DNA from: an uncultured Bacilli bacterium
Lineage (GTDB): Bacteria; Bacillota_I; Bacilli_A; RF39; UBA660
Direction: 5' to 3'
DNA: 64,000 nucleotides
Assembly: GCA_934097085.1 (NCBI GenBank)
Contig: CAKONK010000002.1
Span: forward strand, 62,001-126,000
Made by a program: the position numbers and the translations under genes
The notes under the pieces: generated by a model
What the model saw: the letters and a program-made list of their open reading frames with translations, nothing else
What the model was told of the DNA's origin: nothing
Database searches by the model: none
Part shown: positions 54,903-63,668 of the stretch, one piece after another
Layout: each line of letters begins with the position of its first letter
Numbering within the stretch: the stretch's first letter is position 1

Positions 54903-55343
54903 ATGAAAAATTTAACAAATGAAGAAATTGAAAATTTAAGTTATGAAGAACTTGCAAAAATGATACTTGAACATAAAAAAGGTAAAATGAAAATAATTGA
55001 TATTTTCAAGAAAATATGCGAGTTAAAACATTTAACAAATAAGGATTTCGAAGATAAAATAGCTGATTTCTATGAACTTATTTCTACGAATAAAGAATTT
55101 ATAGTATTAGAAAAAGGATTTTGCGATTTAAGAATTAATCATACTCCAAAAGTAATAATAGATGATGAAGAATCTTCAGAAGAAGGTTTTGAAGATGAAG
55201 AAGAAAATAATGCAGATTTAGAAGATGAGGAAAACGATGATATTTTCTATGATGGTTCCTCTGAAGAAGATGATGTTACCGAAGCAGATGATGAACTATC
55301 TGATTTTGTAGTAGTGGATGAAGACGAAGAAAATAATATATAA
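54903..55343 (+). CDS. rpoE: RNA polymerase delta subunit
   Basis: 146 residues from the ATG at 54903 (RBS AGAGAGG inside argS). N-terminal HARE-HTH fold (about 1-85) and an almost entirely Asp/Glu tail (about 85-146), the hallmark of delta. It helps recycle RNA polymerase and sharpens promoter choice in Firmicutes. The place between argS and prfA is unlike the Bacillus argS-rpoE-pyrG order but keeps argS-rpoE. Confidence 0.9.
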   Translation: MKNLTNEEIENLSYEELAKMILEHKKGKMKIIDIFKKICELKHLTNKDFEDKIADFYELISTNKEFIVLEKGFCDLRINHTPKVIIDDEESSEEGFEDEEENNADLEDEENDDIFYDGSSEEDDVTEADDELSDFVVVDEDEENNI

Positions 55344-55358
55344 AAAGAAGGTGAAAAT

Positions 55359-56417
55359 ATGATAGATAGATTAAATGCAATGCTTGAAAAGTATGATGAA
55401 CTATCAAATAAATTAACTAGTGAAGAAGTATTAAATAACTATGAATTATTAAAAAATATTTCTAAAGAAAAAAGTGATTTAGAGGAAACTGTTGATACTT
55501 ATAAAGAATATAAAAAAGTAATCGATGACATTGAAAATACTAAAGAAATGCTTAATGATCCCGATTTAAAAGATATTGCAAGTGAAGAACTTACTACTTT
55601 AGAAAATAGAAAAGAAGAGTTAAATAAAAAATTAGAAATACTTTTAGTACCAAAGGATGAAAATGATGGTAAAGATGTAATTATGGAAATTCGTGGTGCT
55701 GCAGGTGGCGATGAAGCAAATATTTTTGCAGGAGATCTATTTAGAATGTATTCTTACTATGCTGAAAAAAACGGTTGGAAAATTGAAGTTTTACACTGCA
55801 TCGAAGGCACAAGTGGAGGTTTTTCACAGATTGAATATATAGTTAAGGGAAAAGATGTTTATTCAAAATTAAAGTATGAAAGTGGATCTCATAGAGTTCA
55901 AAGAGTTCCTGAAACTGAAAATCAAGGTAGAGTTCATACTTCGACTGCTACAGTACTTGTAATGCCAAAATATGATAATGTTAGTATTAATATTAATGAA
56001 AATGATTTAAAAATAGATGTATATCATTCATCAGGTGCTGGAGGACAAAGTGTAAACACAAGTAATTCTGCAGTTAGAATTACTCATGTTCCGACTGGAG
56101 TTGTTGTAACATGTCAAGAGGAAAGAAGCCAGTTAAAAAATAAAGAAAGAGCAATGGAACTTTTAAAAATTAAGATTAATTCCGCTTTAGAGGATGAAAA
56201 AAATAGTAAAGAACAATCTGAAAGAAAAAGTAAAATTGGTACTGGAGATCGTAGTGAAAAGATTAGAACATATAATTACCCACAAAATCGTGTTACAGAC
56301 CATCGTATAAACTTTTCAATTATGGAACTAGATAGAGTAATGGATGGCTATTTAGATCCTATTATCGAAGCCTTAATTAATGAAGATATGAGGTTAAAAC
56401 TCGAAGGTTTAAAATAA
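55359..56417 (+). CDS. prfA: Peptide chain release factor 1
   Basis: 352 residues. GGQ in SSGAGGQSVNTSNSAVR (about residue 230) and the stop-codon-reading PxT motif in RVPETENQGR. It reads UAA and UAG. The prmC ATG follows its stop without a gap, so the factor and its methylase are coupled. Confidence 0.98.
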   Translation: MIDRLNAMLEKYDELSNKLTSEEVLNNYELLKNISKEKSDLEETVDTYKEYKKVIDDIENTKEMLNDPDLKDIASEELTTLENRKEELNKKLEILLVPKDENDGKDVIMEIRGAAGGDEANIFAGDLFRMYSYYAEKNGWKIEVLHCIEGTSGGFSQIEYIVKGKDVYSKLKYESGSHRVQRVPETENQGRVHTSTATVLVMPKYDNVSININENDLKIDVYHSSGAGGQSVNTSNSAVRITHVPTGVVVTCQEERSQLKNKERAMELLKIKINSALEDEKNSKEQSERKSKIGTGDRSEKIRTYNYPQNRVTDHRINFSIMELDRVMDGYLDPIIEALINEDMRLKLEGLK

Positions 56418-57140
56418 ATGGTAAGTGATTTTGATAAGTCTTTAGTGGAAAAATATATTCCAGTTAATAAGCAAAAAAAAGCCCTAAAAAAATTAGAAAA
56501 AAACTATCCAATTCAATATTTAATTGGTGATGTAGATTTTTATGGATGTAAGATTTTAGTTAATAAAAATGTTTTAATACCTAGATTTGAAACTGAATCT
56601 TTAGTGGACAAATTACCCCGTTATATAAAAAAATATAATTTTACAAATCCTAAAATAATTGATATGGGAACAGGTTCTGGATGTATCAGTATTTTTCTAA
56701 AAAAAAATATTGATTGTGATATATTAGCAATAGATAAAAGTTTAAAAGCCTTAAAAGTTGCTAAGAAAAATGCTAAATTAAATAATACTGATATTACTTT
56801 TAAACATATATCAATAGAAAAATTTAAAAGTACTGAAAAATTTGATATTTTAGTATCAAATCCTCCATATATTGACATTAATGATGAAGTAGATATAAAA
56901 ACTAAATATGAACCTCAAATAGCTTTATTTGCCCCTAAAAAAGGATTATATTTTTATGAACTTATTTTAAGTAATGCAAAAAACAATTTAAATGATAAAA
57001 ATATTATTGCCTTTGAAATTGGTTATAATGAGGGAAAACAAATAATAGCAATGGCTAAAGAAAATTTTCCTAATGCTGATGTTTATTTAGAAAAAGATTT
57101 AGATAATAAAGATAGATTTATATTTATAGTGAATAAATAA
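56418..57140 (+). CDS. prmC: Release factor glutamine methyltransferase PrmC, short N-terminus
   Basis: 240 residues against about 280 usually; the helical N-terminal domain that grips RF1 is reduced to about 40 residues. SAM site IIDMGTGSGCISIFL and NPPYID (NPPY) are intact. It methylates the GGQ glutamine of RF1/RF2. ATG directly follows the prfA stop. Confidence 0.94.
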   Translation: MVSDFDKSLVEKYIPVNKQKKALKKLEKNYPIQYLIGDVDFYGCKILVNKNVLIPRFETESLVDKLPRYIKKYNFTNPKIIDMGTGSGCISIFLKKNIDCDILAIDKSLKALKVAKKNAKLNNTDITFKHISIEKFKSTEKFDILVSNPPYIDINDEVDIKTKYEPQIALFAPKKGLYFYELILSNAKNNLNDKNIIAFEIGYNEGKQIIAMAKENFPNADVYLEKDLDNKDRFIFIVNK

Positions 57141-57174
57141 TCTATCTTTTTTTCATAATTAAATTGGTGAGCAA

Positions 57175-57681
57175 ATGAAAAAGATTATTATATGTTTATT
57201 TGTAATAGTGGTTTTTATGTTATCTTTCACAAAAGAAAATGTTATAATACCTAAAGAAAGTATTAGGTATAGGATTGTAGCAAATAGTAATAACGAAATA
57301 GATCAGTATAATAAACTTAAAGCAAATGAAGTAATATTTCCTATTATAAATGATATAATGAATAATTCTAATAATATAATTGAGGCAAGGAAAAATATAA
57401 ATAAAAGTGTTCCTCTTATTGAAAAAAGTTTAAATGATTTAAATATTAATTATAAAGTATCTTTTGGACAAAATTATTTCCCTAAAAAAACATATTTAAA
57501 TAATACATATAGTGAAGGTAATTATGAATCATTAGTTATTTATTTGAATGAGGCTAAAGGAGATAATTTTTGGTGTGTTATGTTTCCACCACTATGTTTA
57601 ATAGATATTAATAGAGAAAATTTAGATGAAGTAGTTTATAAATCTTATGCAAAAGAAATCATAAATAAATATTCAAAATAA
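57175..57681 (+). CDS. spoIIR: Stage II sporulation protein R
   Basis: 168 residues. Signal peptide (about 1-20), RYRIVANSNNEIDQYNKLKANE, NYKVSFGQNYFPKKTY and the ending GDNFWCVMFPPLCLIDI are the SpoIIR motifs. It is made in the forespore and triggers SpoIIGA cleavage of pro-sigma-E. It follows prmC as in Bacillus (prfA-prmC-spoIIR). Confidence 0.93.
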   Translation: MKKIIICLFVIVVFMLSFTKENVIIPKESIRYRIVANSNNEIDQYNKLKANEVIFPIINDIMNNSNNIIEARKNINKSVPLIEKSLNDLNINYKVSFGQNYFPKKTYLNNTYSEGNYESLVIYLNEAKGDNFWCVMFPPLCLIDINRENLDEVVYKSYAKEIINKYSK

Positions 57682-57693
57682 TATAATTGAAGT

Positions 57694-58221
57694 ATGAAAA
57701 TATTATCAATAGTATTAATCGCAGTTTCATTATCAATGGACACATTTTCTCTAGCTTTATCTGTAGGAACATCTCTAACTAAAAGAAAAGATATACTCTT
57801 TTTATCTTTTTTAGTTGGTGTGTTTCATTTTTTTATGCCACTTTTAGGTAATGCATTTGGTAATGAAATAAAACAAATTTTCAACATAAATCCTAATTTA
57901 TTATTATTTTATCTATTTATGTTTATAGCAATTGAAATGGTAATAGATTTATTTAGTAAAAGTGAAAAATCATTTTCTTTATCACTTTGGCAAGCAATTT
58001 TATTTGCATTTTCAGTTAGTTTAGATAGCCTTACTATTGGAATAGGTCTTAAAAGTATTACAAATAATATTATTTTTGCTTCATTTATATTTATGATAAT
58101 ATCAGCATTTTTTACTTATTTAGGTTTAAAAATAGGTGTTTATTCCTTTAAAAAGATGGGAGAAATTTCAAAAATTATTGGTATAATAATAATTTTATTT
58201 TTAGCATTTAAAAATTTATAA
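57694..58221 (+). CDS. mntP: Manganese efflux pump MntP (YwlD)
   Basis: 175 residues, six membrane helices. SMDTFSLALSVGTSL at the first helix and SLDSLTIGIGLKS at the fourth (paired Asp motifs) are characteristic. It exports Mn2+. Its place after spoIIR is the Bacillus neighbourhood. Confidence 0.9.
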   Translation: MKILSIVLIAVSLSMDTFSLALSVGTSLTKRKDILFLSFLVGVFHFFMPLLGNAFGNEIKQIFNINPNLLLFYLFMFIAIEMVIDLFSKSEKSFSLSLWQAILFAFSVSLDSLTIGIGLKSITNNIIFASFIFMIISAFFTYLGLKIGVYSFKKMGEISKIIGIIIILFLAFKNL

Positions 58222-58225
58222 CTAA

Positions 58226-58263
58226 AAAAATGAAAATCTAAGTATTATAAGACTTTCATTTTT
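58226..58263. terminator. Bidirectional terminator between mntP and the PRA-PH gene
   Basis: Ten-bp stem AAAAATGAAA/TTTCATTTTT (58226-58235 with 58254-58263) with a long loop, T-runs on both strands. It separates two convergent genes. Confidence 0.7.
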
Positions 58264-58274
58264 GTTATTTATTA

Positions 58275-59099
58275 TTATCTAGATTTGCTCATTTCGGTAA
58301 TTGCTTCTTGTAATTTAGGATGTGGGTTTTCCCAACCATCCGGTTTAATCACTTTACCTATTTCATTGTAATGTGGTTTACCATCTGCCCATAGTTTGCT
58401 CATGTTTGCATGTTGTACGATATCAAATAATACACCAGGATGAACTCCCATTTCTACTAAAGTGCCTAAAGCAAAATAAATTGTATCTATCATTGCATCT
58501 GCTTGTTCAACGATATCTTCAGCTTTAACAGCATCAAGAAATTCATTTATTTCTTCGAGTATCCAAGCATATCTTTTCTTAGCTCTATCACTTGTCATTG
58601 AAACTGGTACATCAGAATGTGGATGCCCAAATGCAGTATGAAAATCCTTAACTTCTTCATATTGATAATCGATCATGTAATCTTCTTTTGTTTTATCAAT
58701 TGTTAAACCATTTTTCATTAAATTTACTGCTTCTTGTAATTTAGGATGTGGGTTTTTCCAACCATTTGGTTTAATTACTTTACCCATTTCATTGTAATGT
58801 GGTTTACCATCTGCCCATAGTTTGCTCATATTTGCATGTTGCACAATTCTAAATAATTCATCTGGTTGAACTCCCATTTCAACTAAAGTGCCTAAAGCAA
58901 AATAAATTGTATCTATCATTGCATCTGCTTGTTCAACGATATCTTCAGCTTTAACAGCATCAAGAAATTCATTTATTTCTTCAAGTATCCAAGCATATCT
59001 TTTCTTAGCCCTATCACTTGTCATTGAAACTGGTACATCAGAATGCGGATGTCCAAATGCAGTATGAAATTCTTTTACTTCTAAAAATTCTTTGTTCAT
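58275..59099 (-). CDS. Tandemly duplicated PRA-PH/MazG-like NTP pyrophosphohydrolase
   Basis: 274 residues from the ATG at 59099 (GGGAGG eight bases away). Two copies, residues 8-124 and 150-266, differ at only 8 of 117 positions by my count. Each has EEINEFLDA (ExxxE metal site), ADAMIDTIYFALGT (DxxxD) and HANMSKLWADGKPHYNE followed by GKVIKP, the layout of all-alpha phosphoribosyl-ATP pyrophosphohydrolase/MazG-like enzymes that often clear non-canonical nucleotides. Both halves keep the metal residues. It has its own promoter and terminator. Substrate unknown. Confidence 0.85.
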   Translation of the reverse strand: MNKEFLEVKEFHTAFGHPHSDVPVSMTSDRAKKRYAWILEEINEFLDAVKAEDIVEQADAMIDTIYFALGTLVEMGVQPDELFRIVQHANMSKLWADGKPHYNEMGKVIKPNGWKNPHPKLQEAVNLMKNGLTIDKTKEDYMIDYQYEEVKDFHTAFGHPHSDVPVSMTSDRAKKRYAWILEEINEFLDAVKAEDIVEQADAMIDTIYFALGTLVEMGVHPGVLFDIVQHANMSKLWADGKPHYNEIGKVIKPDGWENPHPKLQEAITEMSKSR

Positions 59100-59128
59100 T
59101 TTCAAAACCTCCCTTAAATAATGATTTT

Positions 59129-59157
59129 ATTATATAATAAATAGTTAAATTATACAA
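59129..59157 (-). promoter_or_regulatory. Promoter of the duplicated PRA-PH gene
   Basis: Minus strand: TTGTAT (59152-59157), 17-base spacer, TATAAT (59129-59134). Confidence 0.7.
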
Positions 59158-59362
59158 GAAAAAATAAAAAGATGCGTTATATCACAATTCAAAAAAAATT
59201 TTATTTTTATTAAATAATAAAAAAAACAAAACCCAAACTAAAAAAAATCCAATATTTTCAGGAAATTCAAGTGAAACTGGAGATTTTGCTTTTACAGATA
59301 CAGGTAGTTTTGAAGAAGCAATAAATCTCGTTAAATATGGGTATCATGAAGATTTTGATAAA

Positions 59363-60040
59363 ATGATGGAATTAAAAATAAAATTGGATAAATATATAAA
59401 ATATTCTAATAATAATAGCAAACAATATAACTATTATGTTGGATATGTTCCTGATGTTAAAGCATATTTAGAAGGTAGTCCACTTTCAATGCTTAATAAA
59501 GGCAGTAAAATCAGAAAAAAAATAGATTTATATGTTCAAAGTGCTTATTCATGGATAACAACAAAAGAATGTATATATAATAGGGGTGTAATAGTATTGT
59601 CGTTAATACAAATTTTAGAAAATCTCGGTTATAATGTTAATCTTCATTTATTTAGTTTAACTACTGATGATAATATAAATTCTTACTTTTATTGTGACTT
59701 TTTACTAAAAAAAGAAAATGAAAGAGCAAATCCACAAAAATTATATTTTCCGTTATGCCATCCATCATGGTTTAGAAGGCTTGAATTTAAATTAAAGGAG
59801 TGTACTCCTGACATTACAAATGATTGGTCTAATGGCTATGGTCGTTTATGCAATTGCAATGAAATAAGGGATTTCTTAAATTTGGAGGATAATGATATAT
59901 TAATTACTGAGCCAAGATTTTTAGGCATAAATGGGGTCGATTTAATAGATGATATAAATAAGGTATTTGATTATATAAATGAAGCTGAAACTCCAGAGAA
60001 TTTGGAGTTAGATAAAATCGAAAGGGTGAGAAAAATATGA
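59363..60040 (+). CDS. DUF7192-like protein, probably 5'-truncated
   Basis: 225 residues from the first ATG at 59363, but the frame is open from 59168 and the segment before this ATG (GDFAFTDTGSFEEAINLVKY) looks like the true start of the domain. No ATG, GTG or TTG lies in frame between 59168 and 59363, so the native start is lost. VGYVPDVKAYLEGSP, RGVIVLSLIQILENLGY and LCHPSWFRRLEFKL match, from memory, phage and plasmid proteins of this family. The stop overlaps the next ATG (ATGA at 60037). Function unknown. Confidence 0.55.
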   Translation: MMELKIKLDKYIKYSNNNSKQYNYYVGYVPDVKAYLEGSPLSMLNKGSKIRKKIDLYVQSAYSWITTKECIYNRGVIVLSLIQILENLGYNVNLHLFSLTTDDNINSYFYCDFLLKKENERANPQKLYFPLCHPSWFRRLEFKLKECTPDITNDWSNGYGRLCNCNEIRDFLNLEDNDILITEPRFLGINGVDLIDDINKVFDYINEAETPENLELDKIERVRKI

Positions 60041-60189
60041 ATTATAGATTTAAAGATTTTTAAGTAAATAATTGTACAGAAGATGAATATATTCAAAAAA
60101 AGTATTCAAGTAAATATTTATTAGATAAAGAAGAAAATAAATATAAAGTAAGAAGTATTAGGCCTTGTGGTAGATATATTTTTTCACAA

Positions 60190-62355
60190 TTGGATATTAA
60201 AGATTACTGTTTTCCAGGCTATTATTGCAGAGTAAATGAGTTGCAAGAGGCACAAGTTTCTTGCGTGGTAAATTGTGATAAAGATGTCCTTGTTAAGTTA
60301 CTTGCTGAATATAGAGAACCTCATGATTGTTTTGGATGTGATAGTATTATACAATACATATATTTAAAACTAGGATTTAAAGGTCTTATCGAAGAACTTA
60401 AAAAATATGGATTTGAAGGTTCCTTTGTAATGGATGTTGGAAATAATAATCTGATGTGTGGCAACATTGGTAAAACATCTTATTTATACTATGGCTACGA
60501 TAAAGATGAGAAGATAATGTTTGCAGATAATAAAGAAAGTATTATGGAAAAAACGCCAGATAAATCATATAATGTAGCTATGCCTGATAGTTATTATGAT
60601 GGTAAAAAATTTTGTAGTATAGGTGAAAAATATGGCCCATTTGCATTAATGGATGATCCTATTAATGCAAGAAGCAAGGTTGAAATGAGAAAGTTAAGAG
60701 AAAGTATTAAAATGTTTTTAATGGATGGAAACTTAAACTTAAGTGAGGTACATGGTAATGGGCATTTTTTGTTAGGTGCAATGAACAAAATATTTACCAC
60801 TAATAATGCTAAATATATTTATATGATAAATTGTTTAAATCAATGTAAGTTAACTGAATTATGGGAAGAAAAATTTAAAAGTAATAAAATAGTTACTGAA
60901 GATTTGTTATTACCTTGTTTATATGATAACTATGGAATGAAATATACTATTAATTTATTAAATGAAAATGGTATTGATTGCTCATTTGTTATTATGAATA
61001 ATGAAAATGGACTTCTTTCTGCTGGAAAAAGTGGTAAAGGAAAATTATATTATTCCTATAATGCAGATGGTAATGTAGCATTTGGAAGTGAAGAAATATT
61101 TTTATCAAATTTTAAAAATAAAACAATAAAAATGGAAGATGAATTTTATGATAAAGGAGAATTTTATAAAATGAACGAGGAACTAAAAGATTTTAAAAAA
61201 GCAAGCAATGATGAAAAAGAAAAGGTTGAAAACAGAAAAGATGTATATGAAAGCTTATTAAAAGAAATGCCTAATTTCATAAATGAAATACTGAATGGTA
61301 TGGTTGGTGATGAAATTCGTGACAAAATTAAAAAAATTCTTGAAGATTATTTAGCTGGTGATGAATTTAAAAATAAAATAAATGATTCTATTAATGGAAA
61401 AATTGATACAGAATTAAAAAAAGAAATTCTAAAAATAGTTCGTGATGAAATTAAAACTTTAGAGAGTAAACCTCGAGTACAGGAAAAAAATGAGAAATCA
61501 TTAAATAATCTTGCAAATAATTCTCAAAAAGAAGTTAGTGCACCAAGTGTCCACATACTTAATTCTCATGGTGAAGAAATGGGCAAAACTGAGCCAGAAC
61601 ATTTTCATGAAAAATTTGAAGAAATTCTTAATCTTGTAAATTTAGATGAACCTGTTATGCTGATTGGCCCTGCAGGAAGTGGAAAAAACTATTCTATAGC
61701 CCAAGTATCAAAAGCACTTAATAAACAAATGTATTATACTAATAATGCAAGTAATGAATTTAAGTTAACAGGATTTATCGATGCCGGAGGTAACTATCGT
61801 GATACTGAATTTTATAAAGCCTTTAAAAATGGTGGAGTATTCTTTTTAGATGAAATAGACAATTCCGATCCATCTGCATTAATTGTAATTAATTCAGCCC
61901 TTGCTAATGGATACATGGCATTTCCTCATGAAACAATTAATAGACATCCAGACTTCAGAATGGTGGCAGCGGCAAATACCTGGGGTAAAGGTAGCGATTT
62001 TCAATATGTAGGTCGTAATGCTCTTGATGCATCAACACTTGATAGATTTGATAATGTATTCTTTGATTATGACATGAGCCTAGAGGAAGAATTATATCCT
62101 AGTGATAGTGTACTTAATTTTATGTGGGCATTTAGAGAAGCAGTAGAAAAATCAAGAATACCTCATATAGTGTCGACTCGAGGAATAGGTAAAGTTTATA
62201 AAAAAGAGGTAAATGGATTTTCACCTGAAACAATATTAAGGGTAAATGTTATTCGTAATTTATCACAGGATGATTTAAATACAATACTTGGCAATATGGA
62301 TAATTTAAAAAATAATAAATATTATGATACTTGTAGAAAATTAACTATTAGATAG
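60190..62355 (+). CDS. CobS/MoxR-like AAA+ ATPase, interrupted by an early stop
   Basis: 721 residues from a TTG at 60190 that has no RBS. The frame actually begins at an ATG at 60037 and is cut by TAA at 60061 after MNYRFKDF; the codons between continue sensibly (YLLDKEENKYKVRS). Two similar N-terminal repeats (about residues 40-150 and 245-335), a Lys/Glu-rich linker, then the ATPase (about 495-690): Walker A GPAGSGKN with Asn in place of Ser/Thr, Walker B GGVFFLDEIDN, sensor AAANTWG and arginine finger LDRFD. Likely a pseudogene or one rescued by re-initiation. It follows the DUF7192-like gene as a coupled pair. Confidence 0.65.
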   Translation: MDIKDYCFPGYYCRVNELQEAQVSCVVNCDKDVLVKLLAEYREPHDCFGCDSIIQYIYLKLGFKGLIEELKKYGFEGSFVMDVGNNNLMCGNIGKTSYLYYGYDKDEKIMFADNKESIMEKTPDKSYNVAMPDSYYDGKKFCSIGEKYGPFALMDDPINARSKVEMRKLRESIKMFLMDGNLNLSEVHGNGHFLLGAMNKIFTTNNAKYIYMINCLNQCKLTELWEEKFKSNKIVTEDLLLPCLYDNYGMKYTINLLNENGIDCSFVIMNNENGLLSAGKSGKGKLYYSYNADGNVAFGSEEIFLSNFKNKTIKMEDEFYDKGEFYKMNEELKDFKKASNDEKEKVENRKDVYESLLKEMPNFINEILNGMVGDEIRDKIKKILEDYLAGDEFKNKINDSINGKIDTELKKEILKIVRDEIKTLESKPRVQEKNEKSLNNLANNSQKEVSAPSVHILNSHGEEMGKTEPEHFHEKFEEILNLVNLDEPVMLIGPAGSGKNYSIAQVSKALNKQMYYTNNASNEFKLTGFIDAGGNYRDTEFYKAFKNGGVFFLDEIDNSDPSALIVINSALANGYMAFPHETINRHPDFRMVAAANTWGKGSDFQYVGRNALDASTLDRFDNVFFDYDMSLEEELYPSDSVLNFMWAFREAVEKSRIPHIVSTRGIGKVYKKEVNGFSPETILRVNVIRNLSQDDLNTILGNMDNLKNNKYYDTCRKLTIR

Positions 62356-62360
62356 AACTT

Positions 62361-62392
62361 AAGTAAGAAATGCAGAGTTTCTTACTTTTTTA
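62361..62392 (+). terminator. Strong terminator of the DUF7192-AAA module
   Basis: Ten-bp perfect stem AAGTAAGAAA/TTTCTTACTT (62361-62370 with 62378-62387), then TTTTT. Confidence 0.85.
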
Positions 62393-62418
62393 AATAGTTG
62401 AAAATTTATAACTTTTTG

Positions 62419-62447
62419 TTGATTAAATCACAAAATTGTAGTAAGAT
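62419..62447 (+). promoter_or_regulatory. Promoter of the coiled-coil gene pair
   Basis: TTGATT (62419-62424), 17-base spacer, TAAGAT (62442-62447). Confidence 0.5.
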
Positions 62448-62472
62448 TAATGTAGAATAAAGAGGTGTGAGT

Positions 62473-63027
62473 ATGAAAAAAGATGACATTAAATTAGAGG
62501 AAGGTTATGAAACTTTTAGTGAAGGACCTAAATTTGAATTTCCAAGAGAAATATTTTCTCTTACAAAAGAAAGTGAAGATTTATTAAAAGATAATAGGGA
62601 TAATAAATCAAAAAACACTGATTTTGAAAGCCTTTTATTAGAACTAAATAAACAAGTTTCTGATGCTGACACTTCAGTAGCGGCTTTAGTATCTCAAAAA
62701 GAGGAATTAAATAATCGTAAATTACAAATCGAGGAAGATGAGAAAAAATTATCAAATGAAAGATTCAGTTTTGAACAAGAAATGAAAAATGAAAAGCAAA
62801 AATTAAATGATGCAAAAATAGATTTTGAACAAGAAAAAACTAAAATATATGCGGATATAGATTTCAAAAGACAAGAAGTTATTAATTCTAAAAATGAGTT
62901 TGAAAAATATCGTGTTGAACAAATGAATCTAATTGAAAAGAATAAAGCTCAACTCGAGGATAATTATGCTAAATTTGAAAAAATAGTTAGAACATTTATA
63001 TCTAAAATGAATAATAAAGGTGAATAA
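62473..63027 (+). CDS. Coiled-coil protein of unknown function (first of a pair)
   Basis: 184 residues from the ATG at 62473 (RBS AGAGGTG); a GTG two codons earlier overlaps the RBS. N-terminal Pro/Glu segment (about 1-45), then an almost unbroken charged coiled coil (about 55-180, SQKEELNNRKLQIEEDEKKL and similar). No membrane helix, no known motif. Its stop overlaps the ATG of the next gene (TAATG). It lies before murA, with no family recognised. Confidence 0.6.
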   Translation: MKKDDIKLEEGYETFSEGPKFEFPREIFSLTKESEDLLKDNRDNKSKNTDFESLLLELNKQVSDADTSVAALVSQKEELNNRKLQIEEDEKKLSNERFSFEQEMKNEKQKLNDAKIDFEQEKTKIYADIDFKRQEVINSKNEFEKYRVEQMNLIEKNKAQLEDNYAKFEKIVRTFISKMNNKGE

Positions 63028-63518
63028 TGTCACAAAAAAAGGATAATGTTTTTGAACTGAATTTTGATGATTTTAATACTGGATTATTAGAAAAAAATTT
63101 AGAGGAAAAAGGTACTAATGAATTTTTAAATTATTATATTAAGTTAAATAGTGATTTAGAGCAAAAGAAAAAAGATTTAGAAAAAGATAAAGAGCAGTTT
63201 GCAAGTAACATAAAAAAAGAGATAGACAAACTTAATCAAAAAAAAGCAAAATTAACCAAAGATTATGAAAAAATGAAAAAAGAATTATTTGATTATGAAG
63301 ACTATCTTGATGATTATAAAGAAAGATTAGAAAAGGCTCAAAAAACTTTTTATGAATATCAAAAAAATGAAATTTCTAAAATAACTAAAGAGAAAGAAAA
63401 ACTTGCAAAAATGCAAAGTGAAACTGAAAAGAGTTCAAAGCAAATTAATAAAAATTATAATTCTTTAAAAGAAATAGTAAGTAAATTTGAGGGTACGGTA
63501 AATAAAGCTCAAAAATAA
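63027..63518 (+). CDS. Coiled-coil protein of unknown function (second of a pair)
   Basis: 163 residues. Short N-terminal head with FELNFDDFNTGLLEKNLEE, then a Lys/Glu coiled coil (about 45-160). It resembles the previous protein in composition and layout, so the two may be paralogues or partners in a hetero-coiled coil. Coupled translation (TAATG) supports a shared role. Confidence 0.6.
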   Translation: MSQKKDNVFELNFDDFNTGLLEKNLEEKGTNEFLNYYIKLNSDLEQKKKDLEKDKEQFASNIKKEIDKLNQKKAKLTKDYEKMKKELFDYEDYLDDYKERLEKAQKTFYEYQKNEISKITKEKEKLAKMQSETEKSSKQINKNYNSLKEIVSKFEGTVNKAQK

Positions 63519-63552
63519 TTTACTTTTTTTTTGTAAATATTTAACAAGATAT

Positions 63553-63581
63553 TTGACTATATGGCAAAAAAAAGGTAATAT
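63553..63581 (+). promoter_or_regulatory. Candidate promoter of murA
   Basis: TTGACT (63553-63558), 17-base spacer, TAATAT (63576-63581). A second TATAAT lies at about 63629-63634 without a clear -35. Confidence 0.5.
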
Positions 63582-63668
63582 TAAATTGTATATGTTATTC
63601 ATAACTATGATTATAAATACATAAAGATATAATGAAAGATCTATTTTTATAGATGGTGTGGTGAAAGT

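Noticed and set aside
59168..59362. An alternative start of the DUF7192-like gene at a rare codon such as ATT
   Set aside because: No RBS stands before any candidate, and the first 25 codons are low-complexity Lys/Asn, more like decayed DNA.
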